A stretch of DNA of 64,000 nt, taken from NCBI RefSeq assembly GCF_028769735.1, contig NC_088169.1:41144729-41208728 (forward strand), written 5' to 3'. Positions 49,601 to 62,469 of this stretch are shown piece after piece. Each line of letters opens with the position of its first letter. Positions within the stretch are counted from its first letter, which is position 1. Source of the DNA: Zonotrichia leucophrys gambelii (Eukaryota; Chordata; Aves; Passeriformes; Passerellidae). Position numbers and translations under genes: made by a program. The notes under the pieces are model-generated. The model searched no databases and was not told the DNA's origin. It saw only the letters and a list, made by a program, of their open reading frames with translations.

Positions 49601-50781
49601 GTCTGTGGGGTGCATGAGGTAATTTGAGTTTTCTTACCCTACAGTGAGAGAGTGAGCTACTTAGGGTACAGAGTAAGGTGAAAACCCATGAAGTTACAGA
49701 GTCATTACAGAGCAATGACTGCCACCAGCTGCCATCAGACAGGAGTTTGCTGTCTGTCCCAACTTGTATGCATCTACCTCTTGTCTGCTTGAGGGGCTTG
49801 CATTTTGACAAAGAACAAGGCTTGCATTTTCTGAATTCTGAGAGAGATGTCTACTCAAAATCAAGTACATTCACGTTATGGGATTCAATGCATGCAGGCA
49901 TGGAATCACGTAGAAGGGGATTTCCTAAGTTGTCTACAAAGGGACTTTTGCTGCCCACAGAGGAGATGCATCATCACAGAACATGTCTGCTCTGCCTCAG
50001 GACAGATAAAGTGTTATGTCTACAAGATTTAGGCCAAGTTAATGTACCCAGCTCTGGGTATGGAGCTGAAGTGACAGCTCCCAGTTTCCCACTGTTGGGC
50101 AAGCAGTGAAGAACAATGCATGAAGTCATCAAAACAAATCACCTTGGAAAACAAGATCTAAGTCTGTATTTGTCATAATTAAATTTGAAAAATCAGTGCA
50201 TGAAACACTTTGTGGCATGAGCACACACACACATTTCAGAGCAGACTGCTGACAAGTGACATTATCCTGCAGAAAAATGACTCACCACACACAGCAATGC
50301 TGGATGCAGCTGCACTTCACCCATGGGTTTGGGATAGAGACCTCACAGATTCATCACAAAATGTGTCCATCCATGAGCTGAGCTTTTCAGATCTCACAGG
50401 ACACTCCCCTGGGGATGGTCAGTGGGATGGTGGGACAGGCTGGTTTGTGCACTGCTTGTCCACCACTCCTGTCCTGTGGCACCTTTCCTCTTTGAGGGAA
50501 AGGAAAACAGCAATCTCTATCATTTTAGTCATGAATGTACTCTACTGTTTTGGAAGGTGGAAGTGAGACCCAGAGAAGCAGTAGGAGGAGCAGTAAATCT
50601 ATGCTGGTTTCTCCCACTTTAAAGTTCTGTCCCATCAGCACGGCCCACTTGCTCTCTAAAGCCCTTTTCCTCTTTGATGAGCTGGCTCTAGCAGGCCAGA
50701 CACTCTGCTCCCCCTCAGTCCCCTCCACTCATATGTCCTGCAGCCGCAGAGGTTACTCTTCCCCCTGCCTCATACAAAAAT
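49601..50781. other. Non-coding DNA, nothing specific seen
   Basis: Moderate-GC sequence with several unsupported open frames (plus 49,678-50,109, 143 codons; plus 50,210-50,566, 118 codons). No domain, signal peptide or splice context is recognisable. A short CA run lies near 50,220. Confidence 0.5.
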
Positions 50782-51350
50782 GAATGATCACAGAAGTAAT
50801 TAGGTTGGAAAAGGTCTCTGAGGCCTCATCCAGTCCAACCTATGACTTGAGTTCTCTATTTGTAGTGTGTCAGGGACACAGGAGGAGGGAAATAGCTGTG
50901 GTTTTATCAAATGGCTACAAGTGGGGGTAAAAACCCAAACCCACAAACCAAAACAAACTAACTTGCCAACCAGACCATGGCACTGAGTGTCATACCCAGT
51001 CTTTCCTTAAATACCTCTGGGGACAGTGACTCTACAACCTCCACAGGCAGCCCATTCCGATGTCTAATCACCCATTCTGTGAGGAAATTCCTCTTAATGT
51101 CCAGCAGGAACCTTGCCTGGCACAGCTTGAGGACATTTCCTCTTGTCCTATCACTAATTGTCTGGGACAAGAGGCCAACCCCTGTCTGGCTACCCCTCCT
51201 TTCAGACAGTAGCAGGGAGCAATAAAATCATCCTTGATCCTCCTCCTATGCAGGCTAAACAACCCCAGCTGCCACAGCCACTCCTCATAAGATTTGTGCA
51301 ACCTGACTTATGGCAGCAGCTCCTTTGCTTCATTTTGGAATGACCTGCTG
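50782..51350 (-). mobile_element. CR1 LINE 3' fragment, minus orientation, with insert
   Basis: Starts with GAATGATCACAGAAGTAATT then AGGTTGGAAAAGGTCTCTGA, the inverted 3' end of a CR1. It continues with AGACCATGGCACTGAGTG, AATACCTCTGGGGACAGTGA, AGGCAGCCCATTCCGATGTC, TTTCCTCTTGTCCTATCACT and CAGGCTAAACAACCCCAGCT, and fades after CTCATAAGATTTGTGC at about 51,298. The collinear CR1 text is broken between about 50,850 and 50,957 by foreign sequence that also occurs at 53,791. The fragment is 5'-truncated, holds no reverse-transcriptase coding, and is moderately diverged. Confidence 0.9.
50859..50956 (-). mobile_element. Approx. 98-bp repeat inserted in a CR1, LTR-like ends
   Basis: Nearly the same sequence occurs at 53,791-53,889, so this is a repeat family member, not random DNA. 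On the plus strand it reads TTTGTAGTGTGTCAGGGACA through ACCAAAACAA. On the minus strand it would begin TGTTTTGG and end CACTACA, giving TG...CA termini as in retroviral LTRs. A full LTR is usually longer, and no exact target-site duplication is seen (CTATT left, AACTA right), so a truncated solo LTR, a short non-autonomous element or a shared fragment all remain possible. Its position inside CR1 text shows that it arrived after that CR1. Confidence 0.7.
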
Positions 51351-53790
51351 CTGTCTCTTTACACAGCATAGCCTTTCATACATGGCAATCTCCTCTCTTC
51401 TTTAGACCAGTTTTTTATCTTAAATAATGTTTGGGGGTTTTTTCGTTACATTTGTCTGATGATTAGGCTTACGAAGGCATAGAGTTTACTCAGTCTAGTT
51501 ATGGTCAAATTTTTGCCTTCCAGTGATATAATTTTGAGAACATATTTTCTGACTTCTATCTTCCATCCTCCATGTTTGTGAGGAACAGAGCAGCCCTGTG
51601 GTAATTTTTTACATATATATGACATGCAAGGTGGACACATGTGGTTGTAAGTACTTAAACATTTTTAACAGGGCTTCAGCAGGATTGAAAACACTTGAGG
51701 ATCAGGACTTAGTTATTAGCACAGTGTCAGACAGATCATGTTACTTTAATTTGTAGCAGTTTGTTGACGTCCTGTGTGAGAGCAGAAGACAAGACAATCA
51801 TCCTTAGCAAAGTCCTTGCCATTTGATACAAAGCACTGAACCTGTCCATAGAAGGTTAGGACCTACTTGTTGGAGAGCTCACCAAGTAATTTTTTACTAT
51901 CAGGGTAATAAATTGTATTAAATGAACCAGAAAACAATCTAGATTGATGAAGATCATCAATTATTCTATGGAGATCTGTGAAGCTGTTTGCACAGACCAG
52001 GCACCTGCCTGAAAGTCTGCAGATGACTGAGAAGAAGAGTACATTCTTGGGATTTTATGATGACAAAGCTTTGCCAAGATAGGTACTGATATTGTCATTA
52101 TAGCTTTTGGTGAATGGCAAATCCGTCTAAATTATCCTCTCCCTTGAGTGCTGGAACTTAATCTCAGGAGGATGTTTTGATAAAACAATCTTGTGTTCAC
52201 AGACTAGTAAGGGGAAGAGTTACACCCAGACTGGCAGTATTTGGTACACAAGCTGATAGGAGAACTGTAGAGTTGGCACCCAGAAGTTGTCAGACCTCAC
52301 ACTTGTGAGAGAAGACACAGCTTGCTTGGTACTAATGGTGTCTGTGCCAAGGACTGTTAAAGTGTCTTGAGTTCGTGGAAATGTTGGCAGTAGCACTGAA
52401 CAGGATCTTTATATTTACAGCAGTACTAAATCCAAATGACCTATTCAGAAATGTGGAGGTCATCACATTCATTTTGTAGCAGCTTTTGTTAAGTGATATT
52501 AGCTATAAAAAAGCGCTCAAAATTGATGTTATTTTAGGCATGTTTCTCTCTGAGGAAAGCTGAAGACCATTCTGGCTCCTAATCTCAATGTATGTCCTGT
52601 CATTTTTTTGAAGGAGAGCTACAATAAGCCAGTGAAGTCAAGCAGAAAATACTGGACATAAGTGAGAAAGATAAAAAGAAATCCACTATTTCTCCACATG
52701 TCTCAAATAAAGTGGAACTGTTAGGCAGTTGGGAAAAAAAGACCGTGTGTTCTGTCAGCAGAAGCACAAGGTTCAGGGTTTACCAAGAGAACCAAAGCAG
52801 AGACAAACTGCCCAACTTTGCAATGTCAACACAACTTACATTCAATAATTAAGTGTGAGACTGCCCTAATGAGACAGGCAATAACCATATTTCAGGTTCA
52901 GTGGTTCTCAATAACCACACTGGAAGAGTACAGCCGAGACTGGAGACAAGAAGGATATTTTTAGAAGCACTAATACTAGTACAGTGATTAGAAATAAGAT
53001 CCTTTTTCCAGGTAATGAGTGTTTTAACCAAGAAGTGCAATTCCCAATGTTTTGAGTCATGACTGTGTAACACAGTCAGGACCAAAATCTTATACAGGGA
53101 CATATCTCTGTTAAGCAAAGAGCAGAGATTAATTTCTTTCCTGCTTGAAGGAAGAGAAAAAGGATATTTACTACTAGGCTGCCCATCTTTTCTACAGTAT
53201 AATTAAGAACCCTCTGTCTGCTCCTTTGGACAGGGAAGAAAAGAAAAAAAAGAGAAAGAGGTTTTGGTCTCACTGAAGACTTGGTAAAAAAAATGCCAAT
53301 AGCATGATCAATATTTTTGATGAGACACTAAAACTGTCTAGATATGTCTTATCCTTTGTTTATTGAATTTAAGATGAAGTTCAAAATAATCCAATAAAGT
53401 TTTGTGAACTGCTGTTTATATGCATTCATCAGTAGAAACATTTATGGGAACTAGAACAGCTAAAAATTGGGTATTGCAATGGCAATACATGTAAGAAATA
53501 AATTCTGTTGATCCCAATGGATGTAAGATATCTCTGGGTTTTTAGTAGTGCACAGTGGGATACAAATAAGCATTCCTGCTGGTATGCTAAACTGTTCTGT
53601 GATCAATAAAACTGTATGAAAACATGAGACTGGATAAATAAAACTGTCCCTATAATTAATGTATTCCCTTCTCCCAGAATACTGCACTGCTCTTCTCTGC
53701 CTCTGAACTTCTGTGCTCCCTCTGCACCACTGTGGCCATCTCACATTTTTATCATCTGCTATTTTGTTCTGCCTTCTTCCTTGTCGTTGT
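51351..53790. other. AT-rich non-coding DNA
   Basis: No gene or confidently recognised element. Frames are at most about 94 codons. A purine-rich run (AGAAAAGAAAAAAAAGAGAA) lies near 53,237. Confidence 0.5.
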
Positions 53791-53889
53791 TTTGTAGTGT
53801 GTCAGGGACACAGGAGGAGGGAAATAGTGCTGTGGTTTTATCAAATGGCTACAACTGGGGGTAAAACCCAAACCCACTAACCAAAACAA
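53791..53889 (-). mobile_element. Second copy of the approx. 98-bp repeat
   Basis: Matches 50,859-50,956 in the same orientation with a few substitutions and small indels (for example AGTGCTGTGG here against AGCTGTGG there, and one A fewer in the GGTAAAA run). The match begins at TTTGTAG and stops at ACCAAAACAA, the same boundaries as the other copy, which supports a discrete element. Flanks are unrelated between copies (GTCGTTGT on the left, GCATCTCAGC on the right). The following 300 bases have no counterpart at the first copy. Confidence 0.75.
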
Positions 53890-56800
53890 GCATCTCAGCT
53901 CTTATTGGTGACCCATTGTGAGAGCAACAGAGAGGAAGGAGACCTTGAGCTATTAACAATGTGGTAATTCTGTACATCTACTTGTTCCAGCTGGGCAGCT
54001 CATCAAGATCCAAAGCACTTTTGATACAAAATCCTAAACCTGACAGGAACTCATACTGGGCAAAATGACATTTGCCAACCAAAACATTCACATGTCTTTT
54101 CTTCCCTCTTGCTGTTCTACTGACACTCATGCTTTCACTCACTTGCCAGTCATATTTTCTCACCTGTGGGCGAGTGAGTGGGTTCACGAGTGTGCCCCAA
54201 TACTTGGCACATCCACCCCTGACAGCAATGCCCTTTCATGACATTTTCCTTTTGGACTTTTGAACAACAGAATCCATTGAAAATTCACAGATTATCAGAG
54301 CACTGTCATCTTCAAAACAGCTGACTTCTTGTGCCCATTTAACCATGTGAAATGGACATACTTTAACAGAGATTGTTGGTACTCATGGATGGAATAGCCC
54401 TGCTCAGCTCAGTAATCTCAACATTTCTAGTAAACTTTACTGCATATAAATTACCTAATTCTCAATGCAAGTTGTGCTGTGATACTGATTTTCATTGTTT
54501 TGACCTGTTGCGGAGCAATGATAGCTGATGACGTTATAGCCTGCAGTAGCCTTGCAGAAAGGAATATGTGGAGGGAAATCCTCAGATGTCCTTACAAATA
54601 AAGTTTGTTTTGGTTTTATGTTCTCAAAAAAACCAGGGTTTGTTTTCAGCCCCTTCCATGCAGAGACAGTGCCTCTCTCCAGAAGGGAAAGACTGGTTGC
54701 TCCTGGGGCTGGCATGGTGGGGCAGAGGTGGCTCCCTGAGCTGGGGGTGGCAGCCAGGCCTTGTCAGCCAGGGCTGTCCCACAGCCCCAGCCAGGGCAGG
54801 GCAGCCAGGGACACCAGGAGCAGCCCCTGAGCATCTGGCACCTTCCTGGGGATGGGTTGAGGATGGGATGGGACTTCAGCCCTGGCTCAGTGTGCCCCAA
54901 GCAGCATCTGGCAGGGTAGAAATGTTAGCAGCAGGATATTGAACCAAACATAAGGTACAGCAGCACCAGGCTTTCCAAACTTCACAACTATGAATTCTTA
55001 TTTCAGAAACATCCTATAATAAATATATTTAACTCTATTCAATGCAGTTACTTTGAAAACTGTCTTACATATATCTGAATGAGTGATCCTGCCCATGACC
55101 CTAAAGTGGTTACTAACCTCTGAACCAAAAGCCAGTAAAGAGCTGCAAGTACAGTTAATTTGCTACTGAAAGTAGTTGTTCAATCTCTAGGAAGAGGTCT
55201 TAAAAGGTTAAAGAGATATATTTAAAGGAATTTAAACAGATTCATGATTGCTGGGACTGTTCTGGAAGTCCTGGACATGGCAAAAACTAATGTGCTGCCT
55301 ACTTAGTTTTACAGAGTGAAAGACACCTGAGGTCAGTTCTTCCTTTTCTATGCATTGATTTTTATAATTATGGTATTGCAGAAAGAGATTTCGTGGAGAG
55401 TGGAGGTGGAGAGAGATGCTATTTTGAAAAGATTTGTATCTGGCCAACTGGGAGCAAGGGTAGGGGAGCAGGGAAGTTTCTGTCAGAGAGATTTCAGACT
55501 GTTAGGACCCCTGAATGGACGACAAAAAATGTAATTCTACAAGATAGAATATATTATAGTATTGTACGTTAGACAGTATATTACGTAGATCCTTTAGCCA
55601 ATGGAATGAAAAAAAATAAAGCAAATAAAAAGTCTGGGTTTTTCTTCTGAACCACTGTGTTGTTGAGCACAAATGGTGATTCACTATTCCTACAGGAGCG
55701 ACAGTCAGTGGTGATGTACGTAATTGTGCATACAGTGTACTCAAGTGCATAAACTATCCCTGCCTCCTCTCCACAGGCATATTCTCTCCATATTTTTCTA
55801 TTCTGTTGAGTGTACAGCATGGCAGTTGTTGCACAAGTTCTAAAGAGAAAAAGATTTGAAGTAAACCATGCCAGATCAGATATTAATTTACTTCAGTGTG
55901 AGCAAAAATATGTTTCTTCATCACTTACTGTAGGGAATGGGTGAAGGAAGCCTCATTCTTCCCTCTGTTTGAAGATGCACTTTGGTTTGCTGAAAGAGAG
56001 TGGAAGTTTGTCCTTGATCTCCTGCAAATTATTAAGTTCAACACCTAAGTAATTTCCTCCATGTAGCTAACTCAAAGCAGTTTAGTGTCTGGTTGAAGGC
56101 AGCTAAATGAAGCACCTCCACTGAGAGCTGAGTTCCCCATGGTCCCTGTAGGGAAAGTGGAGGGAGACAGCCCTCTAGAGGTGTCTGTTTTGCCCTATTG
56201 AGATGTTCATTCCTTTCTGGAAATACCATTATGGAAAACATCAACAATCAGCATTGTCAATAAAGTATTTCAGTAAAGTAGCTAAAATGAGATGGCATGA
56301 ACTTTTCCCAAACAGAAATTCCCTTCCTGAGATTTCTGTTGCCCAAGACTTTGAACTATTGTTCCCAGATGTCTTCAGTGACTGGCAAGGATCCTTTTAG
56401 AACCTAGTGCAGGTGGAGGATGCACACACACCTTCCCTAACATCCCATTGTCACCCGCACCTCAAGGACTCCTGGAGCGAGCACAACGAAGAAGCTTTCA
56501 TGGCCAGGTGAGGGTGATGTGTGAACAAAGCAACCAAGGCTCTTGGCAAGGTTTTCCAGGGCAAGGGGAGGGGAACAGTGATATCAAAAGGCATATTGTT
56601 CTGCAATGCTTTTGTGTATTCCATACTCTCTGTGAGCAGATCCTCAAAGGCTCTCAGTTGATGTTGAACTTCTACCAAAACCTAAGTTAGAGTTAGAAGC
56701 TCGATTGCCTCTGTGCATCATGCCTAATGACACTATGTTCAGGGACATGAAAAGCTTATTATCTATTTATGAAAGGCCATGTTTCAAGGCTTGTAAATAA

Positions 56801-59337
56801 TGCAGATAAATTTTATTTAATAGCGACAATAAAATTTAGTTCTGCATCCTGCATTAACAGTAAGTGGCTGATGTTTGGTATTGCTGGTGCAAACGGTGAT
56901 TCCCACAGAACAAGACAGATCCTAAAAGGCCAAATTAATTTGAGGTTCATCTTGCCCTAAGGGAGTTGTAAAAAATGGCAATACTGTGACTTAGAACTGC
57001 AGAGAGACTGAAAGGGAAAAGAAATTATGCTGCTTGTAAATCATAGCTCAAAACTGTGTAAGTTGTCCCCTTCTGTATCAACGTGACTTGAAAGTACAAA
57101 AGATTTTTACTGAGAGTTAGGCTGCATGGTGCATCTGGCACCCTGAAAAATATAACCTGTAGTCATAAAGCTTTGATAAAGTAATAAAAGCCCTGAAGAA
57201 TCATATGAGCACAAAACATTGCCACAGAGCTGCTTGGTCTGGGAAGGAAACAGTGATTTGGGGCATTGCCATGGCCTGACTGTACAGCAGTGCCTGCTTC
57301 AGTGCCGAGTACTGCAGAAGGGTGCTGGGCACTGGTGCAGCTCTGAGCCAAGTTCATGGAAAACATTCCACTGTCTTCAGTGAAAACTGGACTGAGGCCT
57401 TGATTCTGTGATAAAAGGATGGTCTTTCTTCCCCACAGTAAAAAGGCAGGCTGAGTTTTTCCCTTTTGTGGTTTTTCACTTTGGAGATGCCCTTGCAAGC
57501 TTTTATCTATTCTAGGAGTCCCATGAGATAAGAACATTCATGCTGATTTCATGGAATGGACTGAGAAGTTTCAAGAGGGTTTCTGCGAAACACTTTATGC
57601 CTCTGGCTAAAACTTGAAGTACAAATCTACAAGAGAATAGGGAATTAGGCTAAGAAAAACACACAAAACAGAAAAGAAAACAAAAGAATTATACAAGAGA
57701 TGAAAACATGGCAAAAGCAACAAAAATACATTTATCTCTGAAGCCATGAGACTATTACATTTTATTCTCTGTAGAGGGAAGAAAAATTAGAATTCTACTT
57801 AGGTAACTACAATGGAAAGGCATGGAAGTAAGGGATTGAAAACAGATACTGATGGTTCTAAATATTCACTTTTCAAGGCAGGGATTAGAAAGTTCATCCT
57901 GTAATGCTCTAAGAAAACTTCTTACCTAAAGTTACCATCATTTGAAGAGGAATCTCATTACATGTCTGTTACTTGAGAAAAAAAACCCTCATATAGATAA
58001 AGTTAAACAAAACTAGGAAAAAAAAGAGCAAAGGATAGACCCTGATTTTTATCTAGCCACTCTTTTCTGAAGGTCTCCACCACAGCAACAACTGAGTGTT
58101 CGTGCATGGCAGCCAGACCTTCAAAATATCCATAGAAGATGCCAGAGTTTCTCTTATTTACTCTTATCACAAATTGTTTCGGACTGGAATTTAGCCTCTT
58201 CCGTGTGGGTTCTTTTTTTCACTTTCCACTGTGGACTGTATTAGTGTCTGCAGAGCACACTGGAAGGAAAAGTAGTAGGATAAAAATGAATGGTGTTTAT
58301 TTTTCTTTGATTAGATCAAACAGCAAACAGTGTGAATTTGGGTAGACAAAGGACCTGTTGTTCCATTTTTGGGTGAGATTAACTGCTACATAACATAAAA
58401 GCTTCCACAGTGGTCTAGAAAACTGCTATCAGACTAAAAAGATAATAAAATGTTTTGGACAGAAATACAAACAATGGTGAATAATGAATATCTAGCGATT
58501 TGTAATTCTGACAAAGGTTTTTCTTTGAGGCTATGTGTTAGAATTACATGCACATACACATGCTCAAAATACTGCAGTACTCAGCATGATTTATGTACTT
58601 GATAAAATGTCTCATAGTAGCCCAAAAATAGAATTGCACCAGGTGCACAACAAACAGACATGTTACTTTTAAAAAACTCAAGGAAGCCAGCTGGAGTGGG
58701 AGCCAATGAGAGCAGATGATCGACATATTTATTTTGAAAGCAGCCAGAATGCCTCAACCTTCCTCAGTCACAACTATCTAAACTAAGTCATGGCAGCCCC
58801 AGATTCAGCTAATCCCAGTTATGACTCTGTTATCAGGTGAGAGTAAGAGTAATTCTGTTACTCAGGCCAGCTTTCTTATGACTCTTACTATTGTTTACTT
58901 TTACTGTCCATGGTCAGATAAACCTGAGGCTTCTTGAAGTCATCACCTAAGTTCATATAATTCGATGTCCAAATAAAAACATGGAGAAGTAGACAAACAG
59001 CTCCAGGAATACAGGGAAATAAGCCAGTGACACAAAGAAGTGAGTTGATACAAAGTAGAAGGAAAGGAGACATAATTGCTCTGGTAGGGCTGAAAGACCG
59101 GAATTACACCTCCTGCTAATACAGAAATGTCTTTGAATGAAGTGGAGTCTACTGTGAATTAAAAGTGGACATTCTTTCTCACTCACTTTTCCTAAGCAAG
59201 GGAAAATATCTTTGAATATTTGTATTAAAATTTTAGATTTTAATTTAAATGTTTGAGAAGTAGAAAGATAGAGTAATTTAGCAAGATACGAATATTTTTA
59301 AAAGAAATAATCTGCGCAGTAAAATTTAAAAAAATAA
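53890..59337. other. Non-coding DNA with one GC-richer patch
   Basis: No supported gene. About 54,640-54,940 is GC-rich but nearly free of CpG, with repeated CAGCCAGG and GGGGCTGG-type words; its overlapping frames (plus 54,552-54,942, minus 54,646-54,900) are products of stop-poor composition. The remainder is AT-rich with unsupported short frames. Confidence 0.5.
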
Positions 59338-59600
59338 TAGAATTATAGAATCATAGAATGATTTGAGTTGGAAGGGGCCTTAAAGACCATCTATTCCAAC
59401 CCCCCCTGCCATAGGCAGGACACCTAAGACCAGAGTACTCAGAGCTCCATCCAGCCTGACCTTGAACATGCCAAGGATGGGGAGTTCACAGCCTCTCCAG
59501 GCAACCTGTTCCAGTGCCTCGCTGCCCTTATATAAAGAATTTCTCCCTAATGGCTATTTTGAACCTACTCTCCTTCATTTTAATGCTGTAATCCATATGA
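59338..59600 (-). mobile_element. CR1 LINE 3' end fragment, minus orientation
   Basis: Begins TAGAATTATAGAATCATAGA ATGATTTGAG and TTGGAAGGGGCCTTAAAGAC, the diagnostic inverted 3' end of an avian CR1 with its ATTCTATGA-type terminus. It continues through CCCCCCTGCCATAGGCAGGA, CTCCATCCAGCCTGACCTTG, GGCAACCTGTTCCAGTGCCT and AAAGAATTTCTCCCTAATGG. It stops near 59,600, giving a 5'-truncated copy of about 260 bp, the common form of CR1 in birds. There is no coding content. Some divergence and small indels are visible (for example AGGACACCTAAGACC). Confidence 0.95.
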
Positions 59601-62149
59601 TACCTAAGTATGGGCAATGGTAGAAAGGACAGGAACAGAATAAGTACAGATTTGGTGATAAATAGCAGTTTTCCAGAATGTAATTCTAGTATCAGACTAA
59701 CTAAGAGTCAGCCAAGTAGAAATTCTGCTGATGTGAAGTTATCATTACTAGAAGTTTGAAGGGAGAAAGTAAATGTTCTGTCTGAAAGCTGTAAGGACAA
59801 TGTACTATTTGGTCAAATTGATATCTTGACTTTCCAAATTTATGGATGGTGATAGCAATTGTTGAAAAATTAGATGTGTGGAGGTACTTTGTAGTGAAGA
59901 TGAAGGATCAAAGAGAGGAGTCAGATAGGAAGAGAAAATACCAGAACAAGAAATACAAGTCTGGACTTGACAGAGGAAAAGCAGAAATCAAAGGGTTTAT
60001 GCAAGCAGAGAAAAAAGTTGCGGGAGTGTGACAGGGAGGTGAAGTACAGGAGTCAGACAGCAGAGGAGGCAGCTTCATGGAAACACCTTAACCATGACAC
60101 AGGGATTTTACCTTGAGAATAGGTTGGTGGGTGTAGGGAGAGAAGGTTGGGAAACCAGAAAGAAATCAGAAGTGCAAAGCAGGTGCAAGGAGACTGGCGG
60201 TGCAGAATGTGAACATTGTAGACTTCAAAAGGAAGCTGTTGAGGTGGATTTCAGTGGATGTGTTGTTTTTGCTACGAGAAAGGTATCAAAATGGAGACCC
60301 ATTTAACAATGTAGATCTCTCCTGTAACTGTGGTAGTGTACTTTTGTTGATTAGCATTTTAATGACTCATAATAAAATATAATATGCGGATGTAATCTGT
60401 GCACAAATGCTTGAGGAAATGAAAGACTGACTAACAGCCACTGCATAATTTCAACATGGAGAAGTTATTGCCCAATTCAGATGTCAAAACCATGCAAATA
60501 GAAATGCCTTGGTCCTACTAGGTTAATGTTCAATTTGTTTTATTACCATTTCAAACATAAAGGAACACAGGCAATAATATTTCTGATTTGGATATTTAAC
60601 CTTTATTCCAGTAATTTCTCTTCTAGATGAAATGAAGCCTAAAGCTAAAGCAATCTAATTGAGAACAAGGTTTGTCACCTAAGTTCCGTGATTATACAAG
60701 CATCTTCACATAATAAATCTGGCAATACTTTCCCTTAAATCAATATTTCCAGGACAAAAAGGTCTGTGGTTTGTGGTAGACCTTCAATTCCTAATTTATT
60801 GATCATAGCCATTCTCAAGTCCTGAGTTCCCTTAGAACAACAGAAAGCAAAGCTGAGAACCACAATATTTTCAGTAAAAACCAGTAAATTTATTCAAACC
60901 TAAGCTATATCTCACCACAGCCACGGGGCCCCCAGCTGAAGGGATGTTATATCAGCTCCTAAGAACAAAAGCATCTTTATTTTAAAAAAGGAACTTTAAA
61001 AATAATCCTTTTCCCACCCTTCAAAATATTTGATTTGCATGCTTCATCAGAGTAGATATGGATTTTGAAATCAGTTTTCCATATAGGTGGCAAAGGTTGT
61101 GTCTTAAATGACTTTCCTTGCAGAATGGTATTTAATGTTCCCATGAACAGCATGAAGAGAAGGGAATACAAAGTACCAAATCAGGGAAGAGATAGTTAAG
61201 TAAATAGGGAATTTAGGACAAGGAACCATTAAGCACACTCCTATTAGTTCAGGAGTGAGTCCTTTTCAAGGACAAGGGAAAAACAAAATGTACAATGCAG
61301 CTCCGTGGCAGTAGGTTTAACATTTTAATAGCTGGCACGCTGCCTGTATCTGATGCACTTGTTCAAATAGGCAGATGCTGGATTGGATAAATGGAAGGGC
61401 ATGTAAGGACAGGGAGTCTAGCTCCTTGCTGCATTTATTATCACAATAACTCACCGACTACAGAATATGGGAAGAAAGTTCCCTGGATGTTAAGAGAGGC
61501 TTTACACTGACAACCTGAGGTGGAGGCTGGTGCTGTGATTAATGGACACTAGAGTCGCAGAACAACTGAAATCATTCCAAGTCCAACTCAACCACGGCTT
61601 GCAACACTTACTGGTAGAAAAGACTCTTTCACCCTACTATCAATTCAAATGTAACTAATGTGATTTATATTCTCCCACAGGTAATTCTATACCACCAAAT
61701 TCTTTATTAACAGGTGGTTTTATTCGGCATATTTTCATTTTTATGCAGAGGCCAAATACCTTTTTTTTTCCTGACTGGTTATGATGGATGGCATGGCTCA
61801 CTAGAGACACCAGATCACCATATTGCCCTATAGCATCCAGCTGGTAAAGTCTGATAATCAGTAAACTGATGACAAGACAGCTCACAATTTTAGAGCAGAA
61901 AGATGTCAGGTTTATCACCTTTATAATTGTGTTTTAGCGCTGACAATAAATTTTCTCCTACCCAAGCCACTAGGGATGTGATTTTACTTTAAAAAATGGA
62001 AGACTCTATTTCTTTGGACACGATCCTTCACACAATTTTTGAGTGGATTTGAAAAGAAAAGCTAATTTTTAACTGGTGTGCATTCTTCTAGTCTTTGATG
62101 GCATCCCACACATTTTATGCAGCTAGGATGTTCTTGTTGCTAAAAAAAT
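59601..62149. other. AT-rich non-coding DNA
   Basis: No supported gene and no repeat recognised with confidence. Short frames at 59,846-60,382 and 61,655-61,918 have no known domain. CpG is rare until the promoter-like segment begins at about 62,150. Confidence 0.5.
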
Positions 62150-62460
62150 GTCTCGAGACAAAAGCGCTGCCCCGTGAATCACCTGGTTCCTAAGGAACGG
62201 GGGGAACGGCAGCCGCGGGTGGGGGCGACACCCGAAGGTGCGCCGAGCAGCTCCCCGGCAGGCACATCCCCCTCGATCTGTCGCTGCCGTGACCGACGTC
62301 ACAGGTGTCCGTGAGTCAGCACTGCAGTCCGTCCTGCCCAGCGCAGAGGCTGAGCCGAAGCTCCCGCAAGAAAACAGCGCAGATGCGCGCAGGGATGCTC
62401 CCGCCGGCCGGCGACGCGCATTAAAAAGGGAAGAAAATGTTGATTGGATTGGCTCGTGCA
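62150..62460. promoter_or_regulatory. Small CpG-rich promoter-like segment
   Basis: CpG density rises sharply over about 300 bases in an otherwise CpG-poor region. Visible sites are a G-rich GC-box-like GGGTGGGGGCG near 62,217, a CRE-like CGACGTCA (62,294-62,301; TGACGTCG on the minus strand), TGAGTCAGCA (62,312-62,321; AP-1/MAF-type), and tandem inverted CCAAT boxes (ATTGGATTGG, 62,443-62,452). Direction is unknown. A minus-strand CCAG then GTGATT at 62,183/62,182 is a plausible donor for leftward transcription. It could be the start of a neighbouring gene, an alternative promoter of the gene starting at the 27-kb island, or a lncRNA promoter. Minus frame 62,123-62,620 (165 codons) spans it without a recognisable domain. 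Confidence 0.6.
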
Positions 62461-62469
62461 GCCCTGGAT

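Noticed and set aside
49678..50566. Plus frames of 143 and 118 codons
   Set aside because: No recognisable domain, no splice or promoter context, and competing frames on the other strand.
54640..54940. GC-rich patch as a third CpG island or exon
   Set aside because: It is GC-rich but almost devoid of CpG, and its frames are low-complexity. Neither a promoter nor an exon is supported.
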